Positions 28,226 through 36,745 of a stretch of DNA of 64,000 bases are shown here, piece after piece. How positions within the stretch are numbered: position 1 is the stretch's first letter; each line of letters opens with the position of its first letter. Position numbers and translations under genes: made by a program. Origin of the DNA: JAGOEY01 sp017997515 (lineage in GTDB: Bacteria; Pseudomonadota; Gammaproteobacteria; Burkholderiales; Burkholderiaceae_C); assembly GCA_026314275.1 (NCBI GenBank), contig CP111109.1, positions 3,534,001 to 3,598,000 on the forward strand, written 5' to 3'. A model generated the notes under the pieces. It was not told the origin of the DNA. It saw only the letters and a list, made by a program, of their open reading frames with translations, and did not search any database.

Positions 28226-28993
28226 CTATTCTTTCCAGTGTTCGGCCACCCAGAGGGTTGGCTCGATATGCCGAAACCGCCGATTGCGTTTGCCGGTCAG
28301 TGCGTCGGGCGGGTTGCATTCACCATGGAAGATCACGATGCGTGTGCCATCGGGAATAAGCGGTTCGCGCCAGTAGTTGCTGGGCCAGAACGGAATGCAG
28401 TGGTATTTGAAGCTCGGGCACCACTCGGCAGGCCAGTATTGCAGCATTCCCTGGCGGTGCAGGTAGTCTGACAAGTACGCCTGTTCGTTGCGGAAGTCCC
28501 GGCGCATCTTGTCTTCGTTCGCACGAAAGTAGTCCAGCACATCCGGGTGCGCGCCTATTTCGAAGCGGTACACCGACGAGTTGCCGGTCACGCGCCAAGG
28601 GCGTTTGTAGTCCTTGATGATCAGGAACTCACCCGGCTTGGCGAAGAAGTCATCCAGGCTGCCCACCACCACCACGTCCAGGTCGAGGAACAGCGCCGTG
28701 CCCTGCAGGCCGTACACGTTTACCAGGTCGGTGCTGAAGGTGGTCAGCTTGCGCCAGGCCATGTCGCGCACACCTGCCGCTTCGGGGCGGATGTCCAAAC
28801 GCGGAATGGGGAAACATTCGACTTCAGGGCGGATGCCCTGGGTGTCATCGGTCAGACAGACAAAACGAAAGTCGCCCGTCAGATGGCGGCGCGCCATGGC
28901 ATAGAGGTTGTTGACGTAATGGGGCCCATATTTTGTGCCCCATTTCATGCAGATGACGTAACGCTGCCGGGCAGCGGACACTTCGGACTGCAT
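28226..28993 (-). CDS. Glycosyltransferase-like protein
   Basis: 255 residues. RYVICMKWGTKYGPHYVNNLYAMARRHLTG at the start and TALFLDLDVVVVGSLDDFF, with a DLD that fits the D-x-D metal/nucleotide-sugar site, resemble GT-A glycosyltransferases of the GT8 type; NEQAYLSDYL and FHGECNPPDAL are further conserved-looking blocks. No membrane helix. The donor and acceptor are unknown; surface glycan synthesis is the usual role. It starts five bases after the yhbY stop on the same strand, so the two are probably co-transcribed, and the pair runs against the surrounding genes. It is not part of the standard yhbY neighbourhood. Confidence 0.68.
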   Translation of the reverse strand: MQSEVSAARQRYVICMKWGTKYGPHYVNNLYAMARRHLTGDFRFVCLTDDTQGIRPEVECFPIPRLDIRPEAAGVRDMAWRKLTTFSTDLVNVYGLQGTALFLDLDVVVVGSLDDFFAKPGEFLIIKDYKRPWRVTGNSSVYRFEIGAHPDVLDYFRANEDKMRRDFRNEQAYLSDYLHRQGMLQYWPAEWCPSFKYHCIPFWPSNYWREPLIPDGTRIVIFHGECNPPDALTGKRNRRFRHIEPTLWVAEHWKE

Positions 28994-28998
28994 CAGAG

Positions 28999-29475
28999 TC
29001 AGTCAGCCTGGCGCTTTTTGACGGACACCGCGGGCTTGGGCCGGGCGCGTTTGATGGTGCCGCCTTGCGTCAGGCGCTGGTTGCCCAGCACACGCAGTGT
29101 TTTGACTTCAGGCCGCTGGCCGCCGCGTTTGCTGTACTTCAGGATTTTGACGTCCTTCGGGCCTGGCATGCGGTCTTCGTCAATGACGCGTTCCTTCTCG
29201 ACTTGCGGACGCCACAGCACCAGCAACTTGCCGATGTGCTGCACGGGCGCTGCGCTCAGGTCGGCGCTGAGGGTTTGGTAAATGAGTTCCCGGCCAGCAC
29301 GGTCGTCCGAGAAAACGCGGACCTTGATCAGCCCGTGGGCGTTCAGGGCCGCATCGACTTCTTTTTTGACGGCGTCCGTCAGACCGTCGCCACCGATCAG
29401 CACCACAGGGGTCAGGTGGTGGGCATTGGCGCGGTGTTCCCGGCGCTGGGCGGGGGTCAATTGAATTTGAGACAT
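28999..29475 (-). CDS. yhbY: YhbY family RNA-binding protein (CRM domain)
   Basis: 158 residues. The CRM fold occupies about 1-95: LTPAQRREHRANAHHLTPVVLIGGDGLTDAV with a conserved glycine-rich loop, VRVFSDDRAGRELIYQTL and GKLLVLWRP. YhbY binds the large ribosomal subunit precursor and aids assembly. This copy carries an extra basic tail of about 60 residues, rich in Lys and Arg, beyond the single-domain form. Divergent from rlmE with only 35 bp between starts, the typical arrangement. Confidence 0.9.
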   Translation of the reverse strand: MSQIQLTPAQRREHRANAHHLTPVVLIGGDGLTDAVKKEVDAALNAHGLIKVRVFSDDRAGRELIYQTLSADLSAAPVQHIGKLLVLWRPQVEKERVIDEDRMPGPKDVKILKYSKRGGQRPEVKTLRVLGNQRLTQGGTIKRARPKPAVSVKKRQAD

Positions 29476-29510
29476 AACCCGTATTATCGAGGCATGGACA
29501 GATACACCGC

Positions 29511-30182
29511 ATGAAAGTTAAAACGCAAAGCAAGAAGGTCAACAAGGCGTGGTTGAACGACCACGTCAATGACCCGTACGTGAAACTGGCAACCCGCGAG
29601 GGTTACCGTGCCCGTGCCGCTTACAAGCTGAAGGAAATTGACGAGACCTTCGGGCTCATCAAGCCCGGGCAGTTGGTGGTGGACCTGGGCTCGACGCCCG
29701 GCGCCTGGAGCCAGTACCTGCGCCGCAAGATGTCGCCTGCAGGTGCTGCGGCAGGCCAGCTGGACGGCACCATCATCGCGCTGGATCTGCTGCCCATGGT
29801 GCCGGTTGAAGGGGTGGTTTTTATCCAGGGCGACTTCACCGAAGACGAAGTGCTCCTGAAACTGGAGCAAGAACTGCGCGGCAGGCAAGCGGATGTCGTG
29901 GTGTCCGACATGGCCCCCAACCTCTCAGGCATCGCACATGCCGATGCTGCGCGGGTGGAGGTGCTGATCGAATTGGCGCTCGACTTTGCCCAGAAACACA
30001 TGAAGCCCGAGGGTGCCCTGGTTGCCAAGGTTTTCCACGGCAGGGGGTACGACCAGTTGGTGGCGCTGTTCAAGGCGCATTTTTTGGTGGTTAAACCGAT
30101 GAAGCCGAAGGCTTCCCGCGACAAATCATCGGAAACCTTTCTGGTGGGACGGGGTCTCAAGAAGGTGCCAGGCACCGCGTAA
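29511..30182 (+). CDS. rlmE: 23S rRNA (uridine-2'-O)-methyltransferase
   Basis: 223 residues. SAM-binding motif VVDLGSTPGAWSQYL, then the K-D-K-E catalytic tetrad: Lys in AAYKLKEIDE, Asp in VSDMAPNLSG, Lys in LVAKVFHG, Glu in SSETFLVGRG. It methylates U2552 of 23S rRNA in the 50S subunit. Located ahead of ftsH, as in Escherichia coli (rrmJ-ftsH), with about 150 bp between. Confidence 0.97.
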   Translation: MKVKTQSKKVNKAWLNDHVNDPYVKLATREGYRARAAYKLKEIDETFGLIKPGQLVVDLGSTPGAWSQYLRRKMSPAGAAAGQLDGTIIALDLLPMVPVEGVVFIQGDFTEDEVLLKLEQELRGRQADVVVSDMAPNLSGIAHADAARVEVLIELALDFAQKHMKPEGALVAKVFHGRGYDQLVALFKAHFLVVKPMKPKASRDKSSETFLVGRGLKKVPGTA

Positions 30183-30332
30183 ACCGCCCTTGCGGGCCGG
30201 GAATCCGTCGGAGGCCGGTATAGGCCTGTCGCTGTAAGGGGTGAATAGGGGAGGGCCCCACCTTGAAACGCCTAAAATGGCACATAACTGTACCCTCGTG
30301 GTCTATTCTTTCTCCCGTTACCGGAGCCTCGC

Positions 30333-32255
30333 TTGAACAATCAGTGGTTTTCAAAAATTGCCGTATGGCTCGTGATCGCCATGGTGCTTTTCACGGTGTT
30401 CAAACAGTTTGACACCCGTGCCGGCGGCGGCGCGACCGCAGTTGGTTACTCCGACTTCCTCGAAGAAGTGCGCAGCAACCGCATCAAAGTCGCCACCATC
30501 CAGGAGGGCCCGGGTGGTACGGAAATCATCGCCACCACCACGGATGACCGCAAACTCCGTACCACGGCCACCTACCTCGACCGGGGCTTGGTGGGCGACC
30601 TGATCGCCAATGGCGTCAAGTTCGACGTCAAGCCGCGTGAAGAAGGCTCTCTGCTTATGACCTTGCTGGTCAGCTGGGGGCCGATGCTGCTGCTGATCGG
30701 CGTGTGGGTGTACTTCATGCGCCAGATGCAGGGTGGTGGCAAAGGCGGAGCATTCAGCTTTGGCAAAAGCAAGGCGCGCCTGCTGGATGAAAACACCAAT
30801 ACCGTGACCTTTGCCGATGTGGCTGGTTGCGATGAGGCCAAGGAAGAAGTCAAGGAAGTCGTCGACTTCCTGAAAGATCCTTCCAAGTTCCAGAAGCTGG
30901 GCGGTCGTATTCCACGTGGTCTGCTGCTGGTGGGCCCTCCCGGCACTGGCAAGACCTTGCTGGCCAAGTCGATTGCGGGTGAGGCCAAGGTGCCTTTCTT
31001 CTCGATTTCTGGCTCGGACTTCGTTGAAATGTTTGTGGGTGTGGGTGCGTCCCGCGTGCGCGACATGTTCGAGAACGCCAAGAAAAATGCGCCTTGCATC
31101 ATCTTTATCGACGAAATCGACGCCGTAGGCCGCCAACGTGGCGCTGGCCTGGGCGGTGGCAATGACGAACGCGAACAGACGCTGAACCAGATGCTGGTTG
31201 AGATGGACGGTTTCGAAACCAACGTCGGCGTGATTGTGGTGGCCGCCACCAACCGCCCCGACATCCTTGATGCCGCCCTGCTGCGCCCCGGTCGTTTTGA
31301 CCGCCAGGTGTACGTGACGCTGCCCGACATCCGGGGCCGTGAGCAGATCCTGAATGTGCACATGCGCAAGGTGCCTGTGGCACAGGACGTGAATGCTGCG
31401 GTGATTGCCCGCGGCACACCCGGCATGAGTGGTGCCGACCTCGCCAACCTGTGTAACGAAGCAGCACTGATGGCTGCGCGCCGCAATGCGCGTACGGTGG
31501 AAATGCAGGACTTCGAAAAGGCCAAGGACAAGATCCTGATGGGCCCTGAGCGCAAGAGCATGGTGATGCCTGAAGAAGAGCGTCGCAACACCGCGTACCA
31601 CGAGTCTGGCCACGCGCTGATCGGCAAGCTGCTGCCCAAGTGTGACCCAGTGCACAAGGTCACCATCATCCCGCGTGGCCGCGCGCTGGGTGTGACCATG
31701 AGCCTGCCCGCACAAGACCGCTACAGCTACGACAAGGAATTCATGCTGAACCAGATCAGCATGTTGTTTGGTGGCCGTATTGCCGAAGAAGTGTTCATGA
31801 ACCAGATGACCACCGGGGCTAGCAACGACTTCGAGCGAGCCACTTCCATTGCACGTGACATGGTCACGCGTTACGGCATGACGGATGCACTCGGCCCCAT
31901 GGTGTATGCCGAAAATGAAGGCGAAGTGTTCTTGGGCCGCTCGGTGACCAAAACCACCAACATGAGCGAGCAGACCATGGAAAAGGTCGACAGCGAAGTC
32001 CGTCGCATCATCGACGAGCAGTACAGCCTGGCACGCCGCCTGATTGAAGACAACAGCGACAAGATGCACGCCATGGCCAAGGCCTTGCTGGAATGGGAAA
32101 CCATCGACTCCGAGCAGTTGGACGACATCATGGCTGGCAAGGCACCCCGTCCACCCAAGGACTGGACCCCACGCGTTCCGCCCTCTGGTGGCGGCGACAG
32201 CAGCGGTGGTGGCAGCCCGGTGGTGGTGACGGAACCCACGCCAAACGCGGCCTGA
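30333..32255 (+). CDS. ftsH: ATP-dependent zinc metalloprotease FtsH
   Basis: 640 residues. Starts at TTG after CCGGAG, giving the usual NNQWFSKIAVWLVIAMVLF membrane anchor; a second membrane helix lies near residue 105-125. The AAA domain has Walker A GPPGTGKT at about residue 201, Walker B IIFIDEIDAVG and the second region of homology NRPDILDAALLRPGRFDRQ. The zinc site is HESGH at 423-427. It degrades membrane and regulatory proteins, including LpxC and heat-shock sigma factor in enterobacteria. A TTGAAA at 30263 could be a -35 element, but no clear -10 follows. The C-terminus is a Gly/Ser-rich tail. Confidence 0.98.
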   Translation: MNNQWFSKIAVWLVIAMVLFTVFKQFDTRAGGGATAVGYSDFLEEVRSNRIKVATIQEGPGGTEIIATTTDDRKLRTTATYLDRGLVGDLIANGVKFDVKPREEGSLLMTLLVSWGPMLLLIGVWVYFMRQMQGGGKGGAFSFGKSKARLLDENTNTVTFADVAGCDEAKEEVKEVVDFLKDPSKFQKLGGRIPRGLLLVGPPGTGKTLLAKSIAGEAKVPFFSISGSDFVEMFVGVGASRVRDMFENAKKNAPCIIFIDEIDAVGRQRGAGLGGGNDEREQTLNQMLVEMDGFETNVGVIVVAATNRPDILDAALLRPGRFDRQVYVTLPDIRGREQILNVHMRKVPVAQDVNAAVIARGTPGMSGADLANLCNEAALMAARRNARTVEMQDFEKAKDKILMGPERKSMVMPEEERRNTAYHESGHALIGKLLPKCDPVHKVTIIPRGRALGVTMSLPAQDRYSYDKEFMLNQISMLFGGRIAEEVFMNQMTTGASNDFERATSIARDMVTRYGMTDALGPMVYAENEGEVFLGRSVTKTTNMSEQTMEKVDSEVRRIIDEQYSLARRLIEDNSDKMHAMAKALLEWETIDSEQLDDIMAGKAPRPPKDWTPRVPPSGGGDSSGGGSPVVVTEPTPNAA

Positions 32256-32303
32256 GTGCCAAAATACACGGCCTGGTACCAATAAGGCCCTGTTATCCAT
32301 CCA

Positions 32304-32330
32304 AACGGGGCTTCGGCCCCGTTCTCTTTT
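32304..32330 (+). terminator. Intrinsic terminator between ftsH and folP
   Basis: AACGGGGC, loop TTCG, GCCCCGTT, then CTCTTTTT. A stable UUCG tetraloop. The T-tract ends only six bases before the folP ATG, so folP has no room for a normal ribosome-binding site outside the hairpin. Confidence 0.87.
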
Positions 32331-32336
32331 TCTGCC

Positions 32337-33167
32337 ATGTTCTGGACCACATCCCGCTACGCCATTGATTTGACCCGCCCCCAGGTGATGGGCATCGTCA
32401 ACGCCACCCCTGACTCTTTTTCAGATGGTGGCACACATGCTTCAACCGCCGGGGCCCTGCGCCATTGCGAGCAGCTTCTGAAAGACGGCGCAGACATCCT
32501 GGATGTGGGCGGAGAGTCCACACGGCCGGGCGCACCGGCTGTCTCGCTGGAAGAGGAGCTCGCGCGTGTGCTGCCTGTGGTGCGGGGTGCCGTGACCATG
32601 GGGGTGCCGGTGTCGGTGGACACCTACAAAGCGGGCGTGATGCAGGCCGTGCTGGACCTGGGAGCCGACATCGTGAACGACATTTGGGCCTTGCGCCAGC
32701 TGGGCGCTGCTGCGGTGGTGGCACAGCACCCCCGTTGTGGTATCTGCCTGATGCATATGCACAGAGACCCTCAGACCATGCAGGTCGAACCCATGTCGGG
32801 TGACGTGATGGCACAGACGCTATCATTTTTGGAGCATCATGCGGACAATCTACGGGCGCTAGGGGTCGATTTGACGCGAATTGTGCTGGACCCAGGCATT
32901 GGCTTCGGCAAAACCGTGGAACAAAACTTCACCTTGCTGGCGCGCCAGCAGGCATTGCTGGCTGCCGGGTACCCGATACTCGCAGGCTGGTCGCGCAAGT
33001 CTTCGTTGGGGGCGGTGAGCGGCCTGGATGCGCCACAGCGTATGGTGCCCAGTGTGGCTGCTGCTGTGCTTGCGGTAGACCGCGGGGCGAGGGTGGTGCG
33101 GGTGCATGATGTGCGGGACACTGTGGCCGCACTGCGGGTGTGGAGCGCCATGCACAGCGTGATTTGA
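32337..33167 (+). CDS. folP: Dihydropteroate synthase
   Basis: 276 residues, TIM barrel. QVMGIVNATPDSFSDGG, DILDVGGESTRPGA and VLDPGIGFGKT are the pterin and p-aminobenzoate binding signatures; GWSRKSSLG gives the conserved Lys-Ser of the C-terminal loop. It makes dihydropteroate in folate synthesis and is the sulfonamide target. Immediately preceded by a terminator stem, with no visible Shine-Dalgarno. An Element B patch (32819-32874) is translated in a helix region. Order ftsH-folP-glmM is standard. Confidence 0.97.
   Translation: MFWTTSRYAIDLTRPQVMGIVNATPDSFSDGGTHASTAGALRHCEQLLKDGADILDVGGESTRPGAPAVSLEEELARVLPVVRGAVTMGVPVSVDTYKAGVMQAVLDLGADIVNDIWALRQLGAAAVVAQHPRCGICLMHMHRDPQTMQVEPMSGDVMAQTLSFLEHHADNLRALGVDLTRIVLDPGIGFGKTVEQNFTLLARQQALLAAGYPILAGWSRKSSLGAVSGLDAPQRMVPSVAAAVLAVDRGARVVRVHDVRDTVAALRVWSAMHSVI
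32819..32874 (+). repeat. Element B patch inside folP
   Basis: Plus strand: GCTATCATTTTTGGAGCATC, then ATGCGG, 11 nt, GCGCTAGGGGTCGATTTGA. Orientation as the intergenic copy at 765. The TTTTT arm and 11-nt spacing are kept, while the first box is diverged (GCGG). Confidence 0.5.
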
Positions 33168-33209
33168 CCAAGATTAACCAAGAGATATGGCTTTTAAGCC
33201 ACCAAAAAC

Positions 33210-34544
33210 ATGCAACGTAAATATTTCGGCACCGATGGCATCCGTGGCACGGTGGGTGTAGCACCTATCACCCCGGACTTTGTGCTCAAGCTGGCCCATG
33301 CAGTGGGGCGGGTGCTCAAGCAGTCTGAGGCCAAACCCACGGTGCTGATTGGCAAAGACACCCGCATTTCGGGCTACATGCTGGAAAGTGCACTGGAGTC
33401 TGGCTTCAACTCCGCCGGTGTGGATGTGGTGCTGCTCGGTCCCTTGCCAACACCGGGCGTGGCCTACCTGACCCGTGCCCAGCGCGCCAGCCTCGGGGTG
33501 GTCATCAGCGCCAGTCACAATGCATTTGCCGACAACGGCATCAAGTTCTTCAGTGCCCAGGGCACCAAACTGCCCGATGCCTGGGAGCTTGCGGTGGAGG
33601 CTGCGCTGGAGGAGTCACCGGTGTGGGCCGACTCCGCCAGTTTGGGCAAGGCGCGCCGGCTGGCTGATGCTGCAGGCCGCTACATCGAGTTTTGCAAAAG
33701 CACATTTGCCCATGACCGAACCCTCAAGGGCATGAAGATCGTGGTGGATGCAGCCCACGGAGCGGCTTACCAGATTGCCCCCAGCGTGTTCCATGAACTG
33801 GGGGCCGAGGTGATTGCGATTGGCTGTGCACCAGACGGACTCAACATCAACCGCGGCGTAGGGGCCACACACCCCGCGGCGCTGGTGCAAGCCGTCAAGG
33901 AGCATGGTGCGCACTACGGTATCGCCCTGGACGGAGACGCAGACCGTTTGCAGATGGTCGACGCCCAGGGGCGCCTGTACAACGGTGATGAGTTGCTGTA
34001 CCTCATGGCTGCCGACCGCCTGTCCGAAGGTGAACAGGTGCCGGGTGTCGTCGGCACCCTGATGACCAACAAGGCGGTTGAAGTGGCGCTGCAATCCAGG
34101 GGCATCGAGTTTGTGCGCTCCAAGGTGGGCGACCGTTATGTGCTGGAGGAGCTTGAAAAACGCCAGTGGCTGCTGGGCGGGGAGGGCTCTGGCCACCTGC
34201 TGGCACTGGACCGCCACACCACGGGCGACGGCCTCATCAGTGCGTTGCAGGTGCTGCAGGCCTGTGTACGCAGTGGCTTGTCCATGGCAGAGTTGCTGGC
34301 GGAGGTCACCTTGTTCCCCCAAACACTGCTGAACGTGCGCTTGCAGCCAGGGCAGGACTGGAAGGCCAATACCCGGCTCGACGAAGCGGTGCGCCAGGTG
34401 GAAGCTGAGCTGGGTGCGGGTGGCCGTGTGCTGATCCGTGCCAGCGGCACAGAACCTTTGCTGCGTGTGATGGTGGAGGCACGGGACCCGGCACAGGCGC
34501 TTGCGTGCGCGCAGCGGCTCGAGGCAGTGGCGCTTACCAGTTGA
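33210..34544 (+). CDS. glmM: Phosphoglucosamine mutase
   Basis: 444 residues. KYFGTDGIRGTVG at the start, the phosphorylated Ser in VISASHNAFADNGIKFF (Ser102), the metal loop in ALDGDADRLQMVD, substrate loop GGEGSGHLL and phosphate-binding loop RASGTEPLLRVMVE. It converts glucosamine 6-phosphate to the 1-phosphate, feeding UDP-GlcNAc for peptidoglycan and for LpxA. Starts about 40 bp after folP. A small GACGGGT/ACCCGTC stem without a T-tract follows at 34596-34614. Confidence 0.98.
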   Translation: MQRKYFGTDGIRGTVGVAPITPDFVLKLAHAVGRVLKQSEAKPTVLIGKDTRISGYMLESALESGFNSAGVDVVLLGPLPTPGVAYLTRAQRASLGVVISASHNAFADNGIKFFSAQGTKLPDAWELAVEAALEESPVWADSASLGKARRLADAAGRYIEFCKSTFAHDRTLKGMKIVVDAAHGAAYQIAPSVFHELGAEVIAIGCAPDGLNINRGVGATHPAALVQAVKEHGAHYGIALDGDADRLQMVDAQGRLYNGDELLYLMAADRLSEGEQVPGVVGTLMTNKAVEVALQSRGIEFVRSKVGDRYVLEELEKRQWLLGGEGSGHLLALDRHTTGDGLISALQVLQACVRSGLSMAELLAEVTLFPQTLLNVRLQPGQDWKANTRLDEAVRQVEAELGAGGRVLIRASGTEPLLRVMVEARDPAQALACAQRLEAVALTS

Positions 34545-34635
34545 GTCTGGCAGCGCTGTAGCTCTGCGGTGGTTTCCACGCCTTCCAGCACGGATGACGG
34601 GTGAGAAACCCGTCTGTGGATCCAGCATATTTGTT

Positions 34636-34712
<77 letters not shown>

Positions 34713-34781
34713 ATGGTGTGCTTGTGCACTCTGCAGGACGCGAATCATAACCTCCGCCACATGTTTGGCGGCCAACGAGGG

Positions 34782-36608
34782 TCAGGAGGGCAATGCAGCC
34801 GTTTCGGAGTTGGGTGCCGGCTCCGAGGGCGGTTTGGTTTGCAGGCGTGCGTACAGGCCTTGCGCCGCCATCAATGAAGCGTGTGTGCCTTGTTCGACGA
34901 TACGTCCGCGCTCCATCACGATGACCCGGTCCGCATGTTCGATAGTGGACAGCCGGTGCGCAATCACCAGCGTGGTGCGGCCCTTCATCAGGCGTTGTAA
35001 GGCGTCCTGGACAAGTCGCTCGGACTCCGTGTCGAGCGCCGACGTGGCTTCATCCAGGATTAGGATCGGGGCATTTTTATAAAGTGCCCTTGCAATCGCC
35101 AGGCGCTGGCGCTGGCCTCCGGACATCTGGGCTGCGTTGTGGCCGACCGTGGTGTGTATACCCTGCGGCATGGCGGCAACATGGCTGGCAAGGTTGGCGG
35201 CCTCCAGGCAATGCTCCACCCGCGTGGTGTCCATGGGCTGCCCCATACACACGTTGGCGGCCACGGTGTCATTCAGCATGACTACGTCTTGGCTCACCAT
35301 GGCAAATTGCGACCGCAGGGCCGCCAAGTCCCATTCGGCAATGTCATGGCCGTCCAGCACAATGTGTCCGCTGCCGGGCAGCACGAAGCGCGGCAGCAGG
35401 TTGGCCAAGGTGGTTTTGCCCGAACCCGAAGGGCCCACGAGTGCAACGACTTCCCCAGGCGCGATCTCCAGGCTCAGGCCCGCGAGTGCCGCTGCTGCGT
35501 CTTCGCGGTACTGTACGTAAACGTCACGCAGAGAGATATGCCCGACCAGCGGGGAGGTGGCCGAGGGTATGTAGCTGCCGCTGGTTTCGGGTTGCACCTG
35601 TTCAATCAGTGTTAATCCACGCTCCAGTGCTGCAACGCCGCGTGTCACCGGATTGGCAATATCTGCCAGGCGGCGGATGGGGGCAATCAGCATCAGCATG
35701 GCGGTGATAAAGGCCACAAAACCCCCCACGGTGGTGCCGGCTGCGTCCTGCCCACTCTTGCTTTGCCATAGTGCCACGGCAATCACTGCCGATAAGGCAC
35801 CGGCTGCGAGCAATTGGGTCAACGGGGTCATGGCCGCAGAGGCAATGGTGGACTTGATGGCCAGGCTGCGCAGTTGGGTGCTGAGCTTGTCAAACCGCGT
35901 AATCTGGCTGGCCTGTGCGCCATGCAGGCGCACCATGCGGTGGGCCAGCACGTTTTCTTCCACCACGTAAGCCAGGTCGTCGGTGGACTGCTGGCTGGCC
36001 TTGGTGAGCCGGTAAAGCCGACGCGACAAGGTCTTCATGATCCAGGCCACACCAGGCACCACCACCGCCACGATCAGCGTGAGCTGCCAGTTCAGGTACA
36101 AAAGGTAGGCCAGCAATGCCACGAGTGTGAAGCCGTCGCGCGACAGGCCCAGCATTGCCTGCACCAGCAAGGTTGCACCTGTCTGCACTTCGTACACCAC
36201 CGTGTTGGACAAAGCGCTGGCCGATTGGCGCGTGAAAAGCCCCATCTCGGCAGACAACAAACGCTCAAACATCTTGCGCCGCAAACGCAGCATGCCTTCG
36301 TTAGCAATACGTGCCAGTGCATATTGCCCAACGAATTGGGCCAGTCCACGAATGGCAAACAGGCCCAGTAACGCGATGGGAATGATCCACAAGGGCAGGG
36401 TGCCTTCGGTAAATCCCCGGTCCAGCAAGGGCTGCAGCAAGGCAGGCAGCAGTGGTTCGGTCGCCGCGCCGACCAGTGTGGCAATGATGGCCAATGTCCA
36501 TGCTGCGCGCTGGTCGCCAAAATACACAGCGAGGCGGCGCAAGCGGGCCATCAAGGGCAAAGGTGGCGCGGGGGGTGTGGACGCGGCAGTAGGGGGGGAT
36601 GAGGGCAT
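34782..36608 (-). CDS. msbA: Lipid A export permease/ATP-binding protein MsbA
   Basis: 608 residues: six-helix type I exporter membrane domain (about 30-325) fused to an ABC ATPase with Walker A GPSGSGKTTLANLL, Q-loop SQDVVML, signature MSGGQRQRLAIARAL, Walker B ILILDEATSALD and switch AHRLST. Flips core-lipid A across the inner membrane, completing the lpx pathway. ATG at 36608 is used; a TTG two codons upstream is possible. Proline/alanine-rich start (PPTAASTPPAPPLP) is unusual but cytoplasmic. Divergent from tolB. MsbA versus another type I exporter is judged from length and overall similarity. Confidence 0.9.
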   Translation of the reverse strand: MPSSPPTAASTPPAPPLPLMARLRRLAVYFGDQRAAWTLAIIATLVGAATEPLLPALLQPLLDRGFTEGTLPLWIIPIALLGLFAIRGLAQFVGQYALARIANEGMLRLRRKMFERLLSAEMGLFTRQSASALSNTVVYEVQTGATLLVQAMLGLSRDGFTLVALLAYLLYLNWQLTLIVAVVVPGVAWIMKTLSRRLYRLTKASQQSTDDLAYVVEENVLAHRMVRLHGAQASQITRFDKLSTQLRSLAIKSTIASAAMTPLTQLLAAGALSAVIAVALWQSKSGQDAAGTTVGGFVAFITAMLMLIAPIRRLADIANPVTRGVAALERGLTLIEQVQPETSGSYIPSATSPLVGHISLRDVYVQYREDAAAALAGLSLEIAPGEVVALVGPSGSGKTTLANLLPRFVLPGSGHIVLDGHDIAEWDLAALRSQFAMVSQDVVMLNDTVAANVCMGQPMDTTRVEHCLEAANLASHVAAMPQGIHTTVGHNAAQMSGGQRQRLAIARALYKNAPILILDEATSALDTESERLVQDALQRLMKGRTTLVIAHRLSTIEHADRVIVMERGRIVEQGTHASLMAAQGLYARLQTKPPSEPAPNSETAALPS

Positions 36609-36745
36609 GGACAACGACGGAAATGTGGGCGGATTCTACGGTTGCGCCTTGGCTGCGCAGATCACAGTTTGTCACAGGGGTTTCCTGTCACTGTGTAACA
36701 TTGGCGGTTAATTCGCCGAGTTTGACCCCTTCGACCTGGTTGCCA

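Noticed and set aside
30351..32300. Long minus-strand open frame of about 649 codons opposite ftsH
   Set aside because: It mirrors ftsH codon structure in a GC-rich gene, has His/Val/Gly-rich composition with no motifs and no ribosome-binding site. Similar antisense frames lie opposite typA (49460-51829), infB (47361-49292) and nusA (44013-45548) and are artefacts of high GC.
34596..34614. GACGGGT/ACCCGTC stem after glmM as a terminator
   Set aside because: No T-tract on either strand, so it is mentioned only in the glmM entry.
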